From: Clostridiales bacterium Firm_11
GTDB taxonomy: Bacteria > Bacillota > Clostridia > Christensenellales > Aristaeellaceae
Assembly (NCBI GenBank): GCA_001604105.1
Contig: LVAQ01000006.1
Location: forward strand, 496,001 to 560,000
Length of the DNA stretch: 64,000 nucleotides
Direction: 5' to 3'
The notes beneath the pieces are model-generated. The model saw nothing but the letters and a program-made list of their open reading frames with translations, made no database searches and was not told the DNA's origin. The translations under genes were made by a program, and so were the position numbers. This document shows positions 44,621 through 52,963 of this stretch, piece by piece (position 1 is the stretch's first letter; every line of letters starts with the position of its first letter).

Positions 44621-44881
44621 AACGCGATGACGGGAACCAGTAAGCGCCGTGTACGCCCTCAGAGAGCCTCCGCGTGGTGCAAGGAGGTGGCGGCACTGTG
44701 TTGAATACCTCCCCAAGCACCGCCCCCGAACGGCTTATGCCCAGTAGGCGGCGGCCGGTGCGCCGGATACAGCGCAAGGGAGCCGAAAGCTCCCGCTAAG
44801 GGCATGGCCGCAAGGTCAGGCCAATGGGAAGTGGTACCGCGTTCATCGCCTTCCCCCGCCGATGCGGGGGAAGGCGATTTT
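44621..44881 (+). promoter_or_regulatory. T-box leader, tyrosine specifier
   Basis: A tRNA-sensing leader. Stem I begins with the classical GATGACGGGAACCAGTA (44626-44642) and includes an AGAGAG bulge (about 44660) and a GGTGCAAGG distal region. The specifier loop reads GAATACC, giving the tyrosine codon TAC at 44706-44708. The conserved T-box AAGTGGTACCGCG is at 44829-44841, with TGGT to pair with the uncharged tRNA ACCA end. A 15-bp terminator stem (44845-44859 with 44864-44878) and a T run follow. Uncharged tRNA-Tyr should promote read-through into the aminotransferase and tyrS genes. Confidence 0.93.
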
Positions 44882-44908
44882 CGATTGCTAGATGAGGAGG
44901 GTTTTCTA

Positions 44909-46102
44909 ATGTTACCAAATGGCGTACAGTATGCGGATCGGTTTGAGGGCATCAGTGGAAGCGCAATCCGAGCGATTTTCAAGGTGCTTGCGCGCCCCGG
45001 TATGATCAGTTTCGCAGGCGGCAACCCCAGCAGCGACGCGCTTCCCAATGAAATCTGCGCCGAGCTTGCGCGGGACGCTCTGCTTGCGGATGGCAAACGC
45101 ATCCTGCAATACGGGGCGACCGAGGGGTATCCGCCCTTTGTGGAAAGCCTCCATCAGTATCTGGCCAGCACATATCGCTTCCCGCTTGACAAAGAGAACA
45201 TATTGCCGCTTTCCGGCAGCACGCAGGGGCTGGATGTGTTGTGCAAGGCCTTCACAAACCCGGGCGATACCGTTCTGGTGGAAAGCCCCACCTTTTTAGG
45301 CAACATGCAAACCCTGCGCATCTACCAACAGAAACTGGTGCCGGTGGATAGCGATGAGCAGGGCATCCTGCTTGACAAACTGGAACAGGCGGTGATTGCG
45401 CACAAACCCAAAATGCTCTATATCATCCCCACTTTCCAAAACCCAACAGGGCGCACATTGGCGGCAGAGCGCCGCAAGCCCATCGCAGAGATGGCTGCCA
45501 AATACGGTTTCCTGGTCATAGAGGATGATCCTTACCGCGATTTACGCTATTCCGGTATGCCGCTCCCCCCCATCAAGGAATATGACCAAAGCGAGCATGT
45601 GGTGTACATGGGCAGTTTCTCCAAGATCATCAGCCCCGGCCTTCGCGTAGGCTATATGATCGGCCAAGCGGATATCATTGCCAAATGCGCCATCGCAAAG
45701 CAAGGAAGTGACTTGCATACCTCCAACATCGCCCAGGCGACGGTTGATCAGTTTCTACGGCGCGGATTGCTGGCACCGCATATTGAAGCCATTGTACCCG
45801 CCTACCGCGAAAAGCTAAACGCGATGCTCACAGAGCTTGCAACCTTTCCCACGGGGACAGCCTATACACGACCGGAAGGCGGCCTGTTTATCTTTGTAAC
45901 CATGCCGGAACGTTTTCATGCGGGGGAGGCCTTCCAAAAAGCGGTGGAGCGCGGCGTGGCGTTTGTTTCCGGCACGCATTTCTACCCCGATGGCGGGCAT
46001 CACAACACCCTGCGGCTTAACTTCTCCAACAGCACTTTGCCGCAAATTCGGGAAGGTATGGCAATCCTGCGCACACTGTTTAGCGAAAGCCTGAATTCAT
46101 AA
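44909..46102 (+). CDS. PLP-dependent aminotransferase, class I/II (2-aminoadipate/aromatic type)
   Basis: A 397-residue fold-type I aminotransferase. IPTFQNPTGRTLA, VIEDDPYRDLRYSG (Asp that pairs with the PLP ring nitrogen) and YMGSFSKIISPGLRVGYMIG (PLP-binding lysine) are diagnostic of the LysN/aminotransferase-like MocR-derived group. It lacks an N-terminal GntR domain, so it is an enzyme and not a regulator. Its place as first gene of a tyrosine T-box operon with tyrS suggests transamination of aromatic amino acids, such as 4-hydroxyphenylpyruvate to tyrosine; that is inference. GAGGAGG lies 8 bases before the ATG. Confidence 0.88.
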   Translation: MLPNGVQYADRFEGISGSAIRAIFKVLARPGMISFAGGNPSSDALPNEICAELARDALLADGKRILQYGATEGYPPFVESLHQYLASTYRFPLDKENILPLSGSTQGLDVLCKAFTNPGDTVLVESPTFLGNMQTLRIYQQKLVPVDSDEQGILLDKLEQAVIAHKPKMLYIIPTFQNPTGRTLAAERRKPIAEMAAKYGFLVIEDDPYRDLRYSGMPLPPIKEYDQSEHVVYMGSFSKIISPGLRVGYMIGQADIIAKCAIAKQGSDLHTSNIAQATVDQFLRRGLLAPHIEAIVPAYREKLNAMLTELATFPTGTAYTRPEGGLFIFVTMPERFHAGEAFQKAVERGVAFVSGTHFYPDGGHHNTLRLNFSNSTLPQIREGMAILRTLFSESLNS

Positions 46103-46113
46103 GGAGCAAAACG

Positions 46114-47337
46114 ATGCATATTCTTGACACCCTGAAGGAGCGCGGCTTTATCGCGCAAGTGACCTTTGAAGAGGATCTCTACAAGGCGATGGAGCAGGAA
46201 CCCATTACCTTCTACCTGGGCGTGGATCCCACGGCAGACAGCCTGCATGTAGGGCATTTTATCCCGATTCTGATGTCCGCGCACTTACAGCGCGCCGGTC
46301 ACAGACCCATTATCCTTTGCGGCGGCGGAACTGCCATGGTGGGCGACCCCAGCGGTAAAACCGATCTTCGTAAAATGATGACCCGTGAAACGATTGCCCA
46401 AAATGTTGCAGCCATTCAAAAACAACTAAGCCGCTTCATTGATTTCAGCGAAGGAAAGGCCATCATGGCCAACAACGCGGATTGGCTTCTCCCGCTGAAT
46501 TATGTGGACTTCCTGCGGGACATCGGCGCGCTTTTCAGCGTAAACCATATGTTGGCGGCCGATTGCTACAAAAAGCGGCTCGAAGTTGGGCTTACCTTTC
46601 TGGAGTTCAACTATATGCTCATGCAAAGCTATGACTTCCTTGAACTGTTCAAGCGGCATGGTTGCCGTTTGCAAATCGGCGGGGACGATCAATGGAGCAA
46701 CATCCTTTCCGGCGCGGATTTGATCCGCCGCAAGGAGCGGGAGCCCGCCTTTGCGCTTACATGCAAGCTCATTATGACGGCAGATGGAAAGAAAATGGGC
46801 AAAACGGAAAAGGGCGCGCTGTGGCTTGATCCGGCCCGTACCACGCCCTACGAATTCTACCAGTACTGGCGCAATGTGCAGGATGCGGATGTTGAACGCT
46901 TCCTTGCGCTTTTAACCTTTTTACCGATGGACGAAGTGCGCCGCCTGGGCGCGCAAAAGGATAGCGCCATCAACGAAGCAAAACGCATACTCGCCTTTGA
47001 AGTCACAAAGCTTATCCATGGTGAAGACGAGGCAAACAAAGCGCAGGATGCCGCCCAGGCGCTGTTTGGCGGAAGCGGCACTATGGAAAACGTGCCCACC
47101 TACACCGTTACCCTCGCCTCCCTAGCGGAGGACAACCACCTGACGACCTTGCTGGCGGCATGTGGTTTGTGTTCGAGCCGCAGCGAAGCGCGAAAAATGG
47201 TGCAAAGCGGCGCAGTACTGATGGGCGATATTAAAGTGACCGATATCCAGCAGCAGATCGAGGCCGCGCAAATTGGCGCAGACGGACTCCTGCTTCGCAA
47301 AGGCAAAAAAAGCTATTGTCGGCTGGTGCTTGGCTGA
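46114..47337 (+). CDS. tyrS: Tyrosyl-tRNA synthetase
   Basis: Charges tRNA-Tyr with tyrosine. 407 residues, class I synthetase. DSLHVGHFIPILM is the HIGH motif. NYMLMQSYDFLELFKRHGCRLQIGGDDQW carries the tyrosine pocket, and MGKTEKGALWL replaces the usual KMSKS loop as KMGKT, a common variant in this subfamily. An S4 RNA-binding domain occupies about residues 345-407 (GLCSSRSEARKMVQSGAVLM). AAGGAGC precedes the ATG, 11 bases after the aminotransferase stop. Expression is under the tyrosine T-box. Confidence 0.97.
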   Translation: MHILDTLKERGFIAQVTFEEDLYKAMEQEPITFYLGVDPTADSLHVGHFIPILMSAHLQRAGHRPIILCGGGTAMVGDPSGKTDLRKMMTRETIAQNVAAIQKQLSRFIDFSEGKAIMANNADWLLPLNYVDFLRDIGALFSVNHMLAADCYKKRLEVGLTFLEFNYMLMQSYDFLELFKRHGCRLQIGGDDQWSNILSGADLIRRKEREPAFALTCKLIMTADGKKMGKTEKGALWLDPARTTPYEFYQYWRNVQDADVERFLALLTFLPMDEVRRLGAQKDSAINEAKRILAFEVTKLIHGEDEANKAQDAAQALFGGSGTMENVPTYTVTLASLAEDNHLTTLLAACGLCSSRSEARKMVQSGAVLMGDIKVTDIQQQIEAAQIGADGLLLRKGKKSYCRLVLG

Positions 47338-47440
47338 TGGCGGGCTGACGCCGCACAGGCATATGCAGCCGGATTGCACACCCCCGGTGTCACGCATCGT
47401 TTTAGGGTCTGAATCGATTCCCAATGGCTGCTTGCTGTGC

Positions 47441-47469
47441 TTGACATCCGGGGACAGGTGCGGTACCAT
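47441..47469 (+). promoter_or_regulatory. Promoter of the VOC protein gene
   Basis: TTGACA and TACCAT are separated by 17 bases, 33 bases before the ATG. Confidence 0.6.
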
Positions 47470-47502
47470 CAAGGCTATCATCAGCGCATAGGAGTGTTTG
47501 AT

Positions 47503-47886
47503 ATGCGAATTGATCATATCGCCCTGTATCTGCACGACCTGGATGCCGCGCGCGATTTCTTTGTCACCTATTTTGGCGCAACTGCTGGTAAGCCTTATCA
47601 GAATCCAAAAACCGGTCTGTCGACGGTGTTCCTGCGTTTTAGCGACGGTGCCAGACTGGAGTTGATGACGCGTCCTCATCTTGCGGAGCAAGGGCAAGCG
47701 CCATTTCAGGTAGGCTATGCCCACGCGGCGTTCTCCTTAGGCAGCCGCGAAGCGGTAGATGCGCTCACAGCGCGCCTTGCGGCAGCTGGCTACGCCGTGC
47801 TCAGTGGTCCACGCGTAACAGGCGATGGTTATTATGAAAGCTGTGTGCTTGGGCCGGAGTCATGCACGCTGGAGCTGACTGTCTAG
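47503..47886 (+). CDS. VOC (glyoxalase/dioxygenase-fold) family protein
   Basis: A 127-residue vicinal-oxygen-chelate protein. MRIDHIALYLHDLDAARDFFV opens the first beta-alpha-beta module with the metal-binding histidine. The second half has AHAAFSLGSREAVDALT and GPRVTGDGYYESCVLGPES. Close relatives are unassigned glyoxalase/bleomycin-resistance-like proteins; the reaction is not known. GGAG lies 8 bases before the chosen ATG; the frame is open upstream to 47437 without a site. Confidence 0.88.
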   Translation: MRIDHIALYLHDLDAARDFFVTYFGATAGKPYQNPKTGLSTVFLRFSDGARLELMTRPHLAEQGQAPFQVGYAHAAFSLGSREAVDALTARLAAAGYAVLSGPRVTGDGYYESCVLGPESCTLELTV

Positions 47887-48041
47887 CATAACATAAGCGG
47901 ATGCCGCGAGTAATATCCGTTATTAACCTGCCCCTTGCCATACGGCATACTATTCCGCTTTGTGAACACTGCTACAGCCCATACTGTACTCAAGGTTCCC
48001 CCTTTGCTTCGCCTCTGAACCGCAGAATGGAGGTTATCTGC

Positions 48042-49115
48042 TTGAGCCATTCGCTTGGGGCACAAAAACGCCATGTGTATCTGGATTTTCTGCGAATCCT
48101 GGCCGTTTTTCTGGTGATTGTCAACCACACCAACAGTCTCGTTTTTAAGGCGCTCACCCCCGCCAATACCACATGGTGGCTTTCCATCGCATGGTATTAC
48201 CTGAGCAAAATTGCCGTACCGCTGTTTGTGATGGTATCCGGCGCGTGCCTGCTGCCCAAACGGGACACCTACCGCCAGGCATTTGGCCGTTTTCTGCGCG
48301 TACTACTGGTGCTGATTCTTTTCTCTTACCTGTACTACCTTGTTGATGTGCTGGTCAATGGCTGGAGTTGGCAGCAGGCGGGCGACATCCCACAGTTTCT
48401 ATTGTCCATCTGGCGTGGCCGTATCACGGATTCGTTCTGGTACCTGTATTTCTACCTAGGTTTGATGATTATGCTGCCCCTTTTGCAGCGGCTGGCCAGC
48501 GCCATGCAAAAACAGGATCTGCGCTACCTAATGGCGATTACCTTTGGCATTGGCGCGCTGTGGCCGCTACTGACGCATTACCTGCCAGCGCTGGCCTTGC
48601 CGGAATATGTGCAAATCCCCATGCTATCAGTCTTACTCGGGCTCTTCTTTGCGGGGCATTATGTGCATACTCATACGGGACGGATCAGCAAAGCGCTTTG
48701 CCTGCTGGTAATGCTGCTCGCACTGGCGGCCTCCGTATGGCTTACCTACCTGGAGGCAGGGCGTGTGCTTGCAGGCGGCAAGTATTGGTTCATGGACGAT
48801 CGCACACAGCCTTCTGTGTTTATCATTGTAAGCGCCATCGCTGCCATGCTGTGGGCAAAATCTTCTTTTGCCGCGCGTGAACCGCATTCTGAAACAAGCA
48901 TCAGGCGCTGGAATACCGTGGGCGGATGCGCCTTTACAATCTATCTTTTGCAGGATATGTTGATTGCGCAATCCCGCTACCGTTTTTTTGTGCCGATGAG
49001 CAGCGTGATCAACCCGTTTGCCGCGGTGCTCCTCTGGGAGGCAAGCATCTTCGCAGTCGCCTTCGGCATCGCCTGGCTGCTGAAAAAAGTCCCCCTGCTT
49101 CAGAAGCTGATATAG
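48042..49115 (+). CDS. Acyltransferase family 3 membrane protein
   Basis: A 357-residue polytopic membrane protein of the acyltransferase-3 (OafA/WecH-like) family, which acetylates or acylates cell-surface sugars. RHVYLDFLRILAVFLVIVNHT carries the N-terminal catalytic His/Arg region of the family, followed by about ten hydrophobic helices. The start is taken as TTG with GGAGG 8 bases upstream, giving the usual short N-terminus; ATG alternatives at 48027 and 47901 either overlap this site or add an atypical leader. The acceptor is unknown but may be the local polysaccharide. Confidence 0.85.
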   Translation: MSHSLGAQKRHVYLDFLRILAVFLVIVNHTNSLVFKALTPANTTWWLSIAWYYLSKIAVPLFVMVSGACLLPKRDTYRQAFGRFLRVLLVLILFSYLYYLVDVLVNGWSWQQAGDIPQFLLSIWRGRITDSFWYLYFYLGLMIMLPLLQRLASAMQKQDLRYLMAITFGIGALWPLLTHYLPALALPEYVQIPMLSVLLGLFFAGHYVHTHTGRISKALCLLVMLLALAASVWLTYLEAGRVLAGGKYWFMDDRTQPSVFIIVSAIAAMLWAKSSFAAREPHSETSIRRWNTVGGCAFTIYLLQDMLIAQSRYRFFVPMSSVINPFAAVLLWEASIFAVAFGIAWLLKKVPLLQKLI

Positions 49116-49468
49116 ACCGTAACAGGGCGTGGATGGTGCAAAACCGCCGCGCTCCGTTTCGTATAAAGCTTAGCGGTGTATAGGTATTTTGTAGCCTTTT
49201 CATGCAGCGGATGTTCCCGCATGAGCATTGAACACGCTTGCCTGTTCAAGTTTCGTTCCCTTCGAGTAAAGGGCTTCAATACTGTAGCGGGATACACGCA
49301 AAATCTCCGAAATGTGCTTCCCGCAGGCACTCTTGCAGGCAGATAGAAAGGTAAGGAAACTGTATACCGTTGCCCATCCGTTTGTAATCATATCCTTCCG
49401 GTTATCCGGTTTGCACCTGGTATCCGGTTGTCTTGCGATCTACTCCCCACCTCCCGAAAGGAGCCAGC
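49116..49468. other. Intergenic region, no supported gene
   Basis: About 350 bases. A leftward 63-codon frame (49200-49391) contains a helix-turn-helix-like stretch (GKHISEILRVSRYSIEALY) but has no ribosome site and could be a remnant or chance. No terminator of note is seen. Confidence 0.4.
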
Positions 49469-50227
49469 ATGAGGAAATTCATCTCTTGGAATGTCAATGG
49501 TTTGCGCGCCGCCATGACCAAAGGCTTTGCAGAATACTTCTCAACACAGGACGCGGATTTTTTCTGTATTCAGGAAACCAAACTCCAGCCCGGTCAGATT
49601 GATTTTGCGCCCGAAGGCTACCATGCCTATTGGAACAGCGCGGAAAAGAAGGGGTATTCCGGAACAGCCATCTTCACCAAACACGAGCCGCTATCCGTGC
49701 GTTATGGCATCGACGTGGAAGAGCATGACCACGAGGGTCGTGCCATCACGCTTGAGTACCCTGATTTCTTTCTGGTTACGGTGTATACCCCCAACAGTCA
49801 GCGCGAATTGGCTCGCCTCTCATACCGCATGACTTGGGAAGAAGCCTTTGCTGCCTACCTTGGCAAGCTGGATGCGCAAAAACCCGTGATTCTCTGCGGG
49901 GATCTGAATGTTGCGCATCAGGAGATCGACCTGAAGAACCCGAAAACCAACACAAAGAACGCCGGATTTACGCCGGAAGAGCGGGAAAAAATGACCACGT
50001 TGTTGTCCCTTGGTTATGTGGATACCTTCCGCCATCTGCATCCGGATGCGCGTGATCGCTATACATGGTGGAGTTACATGATGAACAGCCGCGCCAAGAA
50101 CGTCGGCTGGCGTATTGATTATTTCCTGATCAGCAATCGCATCGCGACCAAACTACAGGCCGCCGATATCGACGACGGCGTGATGGGCAGTGACCATTGC
50201 CCCGTGCTGCTTACCATTGACATTTAG
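49469..50227 (+). CDS. xth: Exodeoxyribonuclease III (AP endonuclease)
   Basis: DNA-repair enzyme that cuts at abasic sites and removes 3' blocks. 252 residues of the exonuclease III/ExoA family. SWNVNGLRAA holds a metal ligand asparagine, FFCIQETKL the catalytic glutamate, CGDLNVAHQEIDL the Asp/Asn pair, and GSDHCPVLL the catalytic histidine. GAAAGGAG precedes the ATG by 6 bases; a longer in-frame opening at 49433 lacks a site. It begins a likely operon with yfcE and a thioesterase gene. Confidence 0.96.
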   Translation: MRKFISWNVNGLRAAMTKGFAEYFSTQDADFFCIQETKLQPGQIDFAPEGYHAYWNSAEKKGYSGTAIFTKHEPLSVRYGIDVEEHDHEGRAITLEYPDFFLVTVYTPNSQRELARLSYRMTWEEAFAAYLGKLDAQKPVILCGDLNVAHQEIDLKNPKTNTKNAGFTPEEREKMTTLLSLGYVDTFRHLHPDARDRYTWWSYMMNSRAKNVGWRIDYFLISNRIATKLQAADIDDGVMGSDHCPVLLTIDI

Positions 50228-50261
50228 CCTTACAGAAAGCGTACAGATGAGGTGAAACCAT

Positions 50262-50828
50262 ATGAAATACCTGTTTGCCACTGATCTTCACGGTTCCCGT
50301 TCCGCTGCCGAGGCCGTGCTTTCCCGCATGGAAGCCGAGAAAGCCGATAGGCTGATTCTCTTGGGCGATCTGCTCTACCATGGGCCTCGCAATCCCCTGC
50401 CGGATGCCCACGACCCCATGGGCGTGGCTGATTTGCTCAATTCCTTACCCGTTAAGCCCTACGCCGTTCGCGGTAATTGCGATTCAGAAGTGGATCAGAT
50501 GGTGCTCGATTTTCCCATCATGGGCGATTATATCATCCTGCCGTTGGTTAATGGTTCCATGGCTTTCATCACACACGGGCATGTTTTCAACCTTGCAACC
50601 CGCCCGCCCTATCGCCCCGGCGATGTTCTCATCCATGGGCACACTCATGTTCACTGCGTGGAAAGCAGCAATGGGCTCACCTATATAAACCCCGGCTCCG
50701 CTGCTCTGCCCAAAGAAAACCAACCCAAAAGCTACATGCTGCTGGACTGGGACACGGGTTTGTTTGAGATAAAAACCTTTGAGGGCATGGTTTTGCAACG
50801 TCATGCTTTGCAAGGGGAGCATACATGA
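50262..50828 (+). CDS. yfcE: YfcE family metallophosphodiesterase
   Basis: A 188-residue calcineurin-like phosphoesterase. All five metal-site motifs are present: DLHGS, GDLLYHGPRN, GNCDSEVDQ, THGH and HGHTHV, ending with NPGS. YfcE-type enzymes hydrolyse small phosphodiesters in vitro, with unknown natural substrate. GATGAGGTG precedes the ATG. Its stop overlaps the thioesterase start by four bases. Confidence 0.93.
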   Translation: MKYLFATDLHGSRSAAEAVLSRMEAEKADRLILLGDLLYHGPRNPLPDAHDPMGVADLLNSLPVKPYAVRGNCDSEVDQMVLDFPIMGDYIILPLVNGSMAFITHGHVFNLATRPPYRPGDVLIHGHTHVHCVESSNGLTYINPGSAALPKENQPKSYMLLDWDTGLFEIKTFEGMVLQRHALQGEHT

Positions 50829-51220
50829 ACCTTGAACAATTGCGGACGCTGTTTGCAAAGGATTACTTTGCCACCGAGCAGTGCGGCATCCAAATCGACG
50901 AAGTAACACAGCACGGTGCCAAATGCAGCATGCCCATTCTGCGCAAACACCTAAACGCCAATGAAACTGTGCAAGGCGGCGCGATTTTCACCTTATGTGA
51001 CACCGCTTTTTCCGTTGCAGCCAACGCCGGTGACCGCCTTACAGTAAGCCGCAGTGCGGATATCACCTATATCAAGCCAGGCATCGGCACATGCCTTTAC
51101 GCAGTCGCAGAAGAGCTTTCCCGCGGCGGTACAACCTGTTTATATCGTGTTTCAGTGTTTGATGACCAGGGCGAACTTGTTGCGCATATGACCGGGAACG
51201 GGCATTTTCTCAAGCGGTAA
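50825..51220 (+). CDS. PaaI family hotdog-fold thioesterase
   Basis: A 131-residue hotdog thioesterase. NANETVQGGAIFTLCDTAFSVAAN carries the conserved N-x-x-x-x-x-(H/Q)GG-x-x-x-x-x-x-D pattern, here with Gln in place of His in the HGG motif. ADITYIKPG is the second strand. Family members hydrolyse acyl- or aryl-CoA thioesters. The ATG overlaps yfcE (ATGA), so the two are translationally coupled. Confidence 0.9.
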   Translation: MNLEQLRTLFAKDYFATEQCGIQIDEVTQHGAKCSMPILRKHLNANETVQGGAIFTLCDTAFSVAANAGDRLTVSRSADITYIKPGIGTCLYAVAEELSRGGTTCLYRVSVFDDQGELVAHMTGNGHFLKR

Positions 51221-51636
51221 CAAGTACGCTTGTGGGCTGATGTGCGTATGCAAATCATATCCGTTGCGATATAACCTGACCATTACGCTGCTTCACATCC
51301 TGATGAGATGCCTTCCTCCTATGGCACTAGCGTCTTTCCAATGCGTAACGCTGATACGCTGGCGCTTCCCGCTTAACAGCAGCCCTTACATAGGGGTTCG
51401 CTTAGGTAGCAGAACAACAAACAAAGGAACTGTCTCATGAAGCAGTTCCTTTGTTTGTTATAGCTCGCAGCGATACTGGTGGCTATCCCCATTATCAGTC
51501 GATCCGATAATGGTGTGGTCGCCAAATGTACACCCGCAGCATGAGCGTCTGCAATGGGCTTTGGGTTTCCTATCCCCGTAAGTGAGCGCAAATGAAACCC
51601 TTCCGCATATATATCCTATGTACTATGCAGGAAGCA
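51221..51636. other. Intergenic region with terminator and a dyad
   Basis: 416 bases between convergent genes. It contains the terminator at 51416-51459 and a small dyad, CCATTATC/GATAATGG, at 51489-51513. No gene is seen. Confidence 0.5.
51416..51459. terminator. Intrinsic terminator
   Basis: A 17-bp perfect stem pairs AACAAACAAAGGAACTG with CAGTTCCTTTGTTTGTT around a 10-base loop. It lies about 195 bases after the thioesterase stop. Confidence 0.8.
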
Positions 51637-52266
51637 TCATGCCATCTTCAAGCGGTACCCGCACTTATACACCGTTTCAATCCGCTCAACGCCCAGTTTC
51701 TTGCGAAGACGCTGCACATGCACATCCACTGTACGTGTTTCTCCAATGCTTTGGTAACCCCAAGCTTTACGCAACAGCTGCTCGCGGCTGATGGGCATAT
51801 CGGGGTTCTCCATCAAAGCAAGCAGTAACGCAAACTCCTGCGCAGTTAGTTCCACGCGCTCGCCATCCAGCAGCGCAACGCGTTCGCCTTCGTCAATCGC
51901 CAATTGCCCTAAGGGTTCCACATGACCAAGCAGCGCCTGTGCCTTGGCCACAGCCGCTTTTGGCGAGATCGGGAGCATCAGCACATCAGACTGACCCCGG
52001 TACAGCGCGCGCAGATGCGTTGTCATATCTTTATCAGCTGTCAAAAACAAGACTGGATAGCCCGCCTTTTGCATATCATAAAACAACGGGCGGCAGACCG
52101 ACCACTTGAGCCGCGCATCCATCACAACGAGCGTTACCTCTTCTGGTGTGGGGGAGATTCTGTCCACGGTTTCGCAAATCAGCGTACCTAAGCCTTCCTT
52201 TGTAAAAATGCTCGCCAGTTTTCGCGAAACGCTATTATCGGTACCATAGATCAATACCTTGGCCAT
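51637..52266 (-). CDS. Orphan OmpR-type response regulator with degenerate receiver
   Basis: A 209-residue two-domain regulator. The N-terminal receiver has the phospho-acceptor candidate Asp50 (LVVMDARL) and the switch Thr76 (LFLTADKD). The acidic pair normally in beta-1 is replaced by Gly8-Thr9 (LIYGTDN), and the conserved lysine in the DxxxKP loop is Leu98 (DVLMLP). The C-terminal winged helix (about 115-209) is intact: ELTAQEFALLLALMEN, SREQLLRKAWGY, TRTVDVHVQRLRKKL, YKCGYRL. It may act without phosphorylation. No histidine kinase gene is adjacent. The promoter region upstream is not clear. Confidence 0.9.
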   Translation of the reverse strand: MAKVLIYGTDNSVSRKLASIFTKEGLGTLICETVDRISPTPEEVTLVVMDARLKWSVCRPLFYDMQKAGYPVLFLTADKDMTTHLRALYRGQSDVLMLPISPKAAVAKAQALLGHVEPLGQLAIDEGERVALLDGERVELTAQEFALLLALMENPDMPISREQLLRKAWGYQSIGETRTVDVHVQRLRKKLGVERIETVYKCGYRLKMA

Positions 52267-52515
52267 ACGATCACCTCTCTTGTATTATGACGATGATAAG
52301 TGAGCATTTATTGCACGAAATGTAAACAAATTGTGACACAACTAAGAACATCCTGGTACGAACCAAGAATTTTTTAGATCAATATGGTTTCTACACAATG
52401 ATAAATCATCATAAGTATGCTGTTGTTGCACCCGCACCTTGTTCATCAATCACAGGATGGATGAGAATACTTGAGTGAAACGATAAAGAAATTCAGCATT
52501 AACGAAGAAAACTGG
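52267..52515. other. A+T-rich region between the response regulator and tRNA genes
   Basis: About 250 A+T-rich bases holding the leftward regulator's promoter region, where I cannot assign hexamers with confidence. No gene is seen. Confidence 0.5.
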
Positions 52516-52543
52516 TTGACAATGTGCTGAAAAAGCGTATAAT
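52516..52543 (+). promoter_or_regulatory. Promoter of the tRNA-Lys gene
   Basis: TTGACA and TATAAT, both consensus, with a 16-base spacer, 38 bases before the tRNA. Confidence 0.85.
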
Positions 52544-52581
52544 ATTCTTCGTTGGTCATCAGAAAGCGATTGATGGCACGC

Positions 52582-52657
52582 GCACCATTAGCTCAGTTGG
52601 TAGAGCACCTGACTCTTAATCAGGGTGTCCAGGGTTCGAGTCCCTGATGGTGTACCA
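52582..52657 (+). tRNA. tRNA-Lys (anticodon CTT)
   Basis: A 76-base cloverleaf. Acceptor GCACCAT pairs with ATGGTGT (a G-U at the first position). The D arm contains AGCTCAGTTGGTAGAGC, the anticodon stem CCTGA/TCAGG has loop CTCTTAA with anticodon CTT, and the T arm is CAGGGTTCGAGTCCCTG. CCA is encoded. It adjoins the left end of the prophage. Confidence 0.97.
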
Positions 52658-52664
52658 AATCAGT

Positions 52665-52707
52665 AACCATCTATTGATAAAAGTAATTTTGTCGGTAGAT
52701 GGTTTTT
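52665..52707 (+). terminator. Terminator after tRNA-Lys
   Basis: AACCATCTA pairs with TAGATGGTT, followed by a T run. The stem is 9 bp with a 22-base A+T-rich loop. Confidence 0.7.
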
Positions 52708-52921
52708 GTTTTGCCCGAAAGTCCTTGAAACAAGGCACTTTTAGGCTTTTTGGTTTTAACCCTGTATGAATAGGTGATTAGGGGCGAGGGTGCTTTTCGG
52801 ATAACACTTGGCATGAACCCAGCCGCTTTTCGGCCTCATAGTCGGGCAAATCGTTAAAATTGCACCCCCATTTTAAGGGCAGGGGTGTGCATTGCGTACC
52901 TGCCGTTAAAAGACAGTGGAA
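52708..52921. other. Non-coding left end of the prophage, probable attachment region
   Basis: About 210 bases between the tRNA terminator and the recombinase terminator, without a supported frame. The attachment site recombined by a serine recombinase is expected here, but its two-base crossover core cannot be read without the other end. Confidence 0.4.
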
Positions 52922-52948
52922 CAAAAACAGCCCGCCCGAAGGCGAGCC
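52922..52948 (-). terminator. Terminator of the recombinase operon
   Basis: On the minus strand GGCTCGCC, a TTCG tetraloop and GGCGGGCT are followed by GTTTTTG, just after the second recombinase stop. Confidence 0.75.
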
Positions 52949-52963
52949 GTAGATTTTCAGATG

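Noticed and set aside
44804..44908. N-terminal extension of the aminotransferase into the T-box
   Set aside because: The open frame runs through the terminator stem and T-box; the GAGGAGG-linked ATG at 44909 is the real start.
49200..49391. Leftward 63-codon frame with a helix-turn-helix-like stretch
   Set aside because: No ribosome binding site, no matching neighbour and too short to call a gene or a transposase remnant with confidence.
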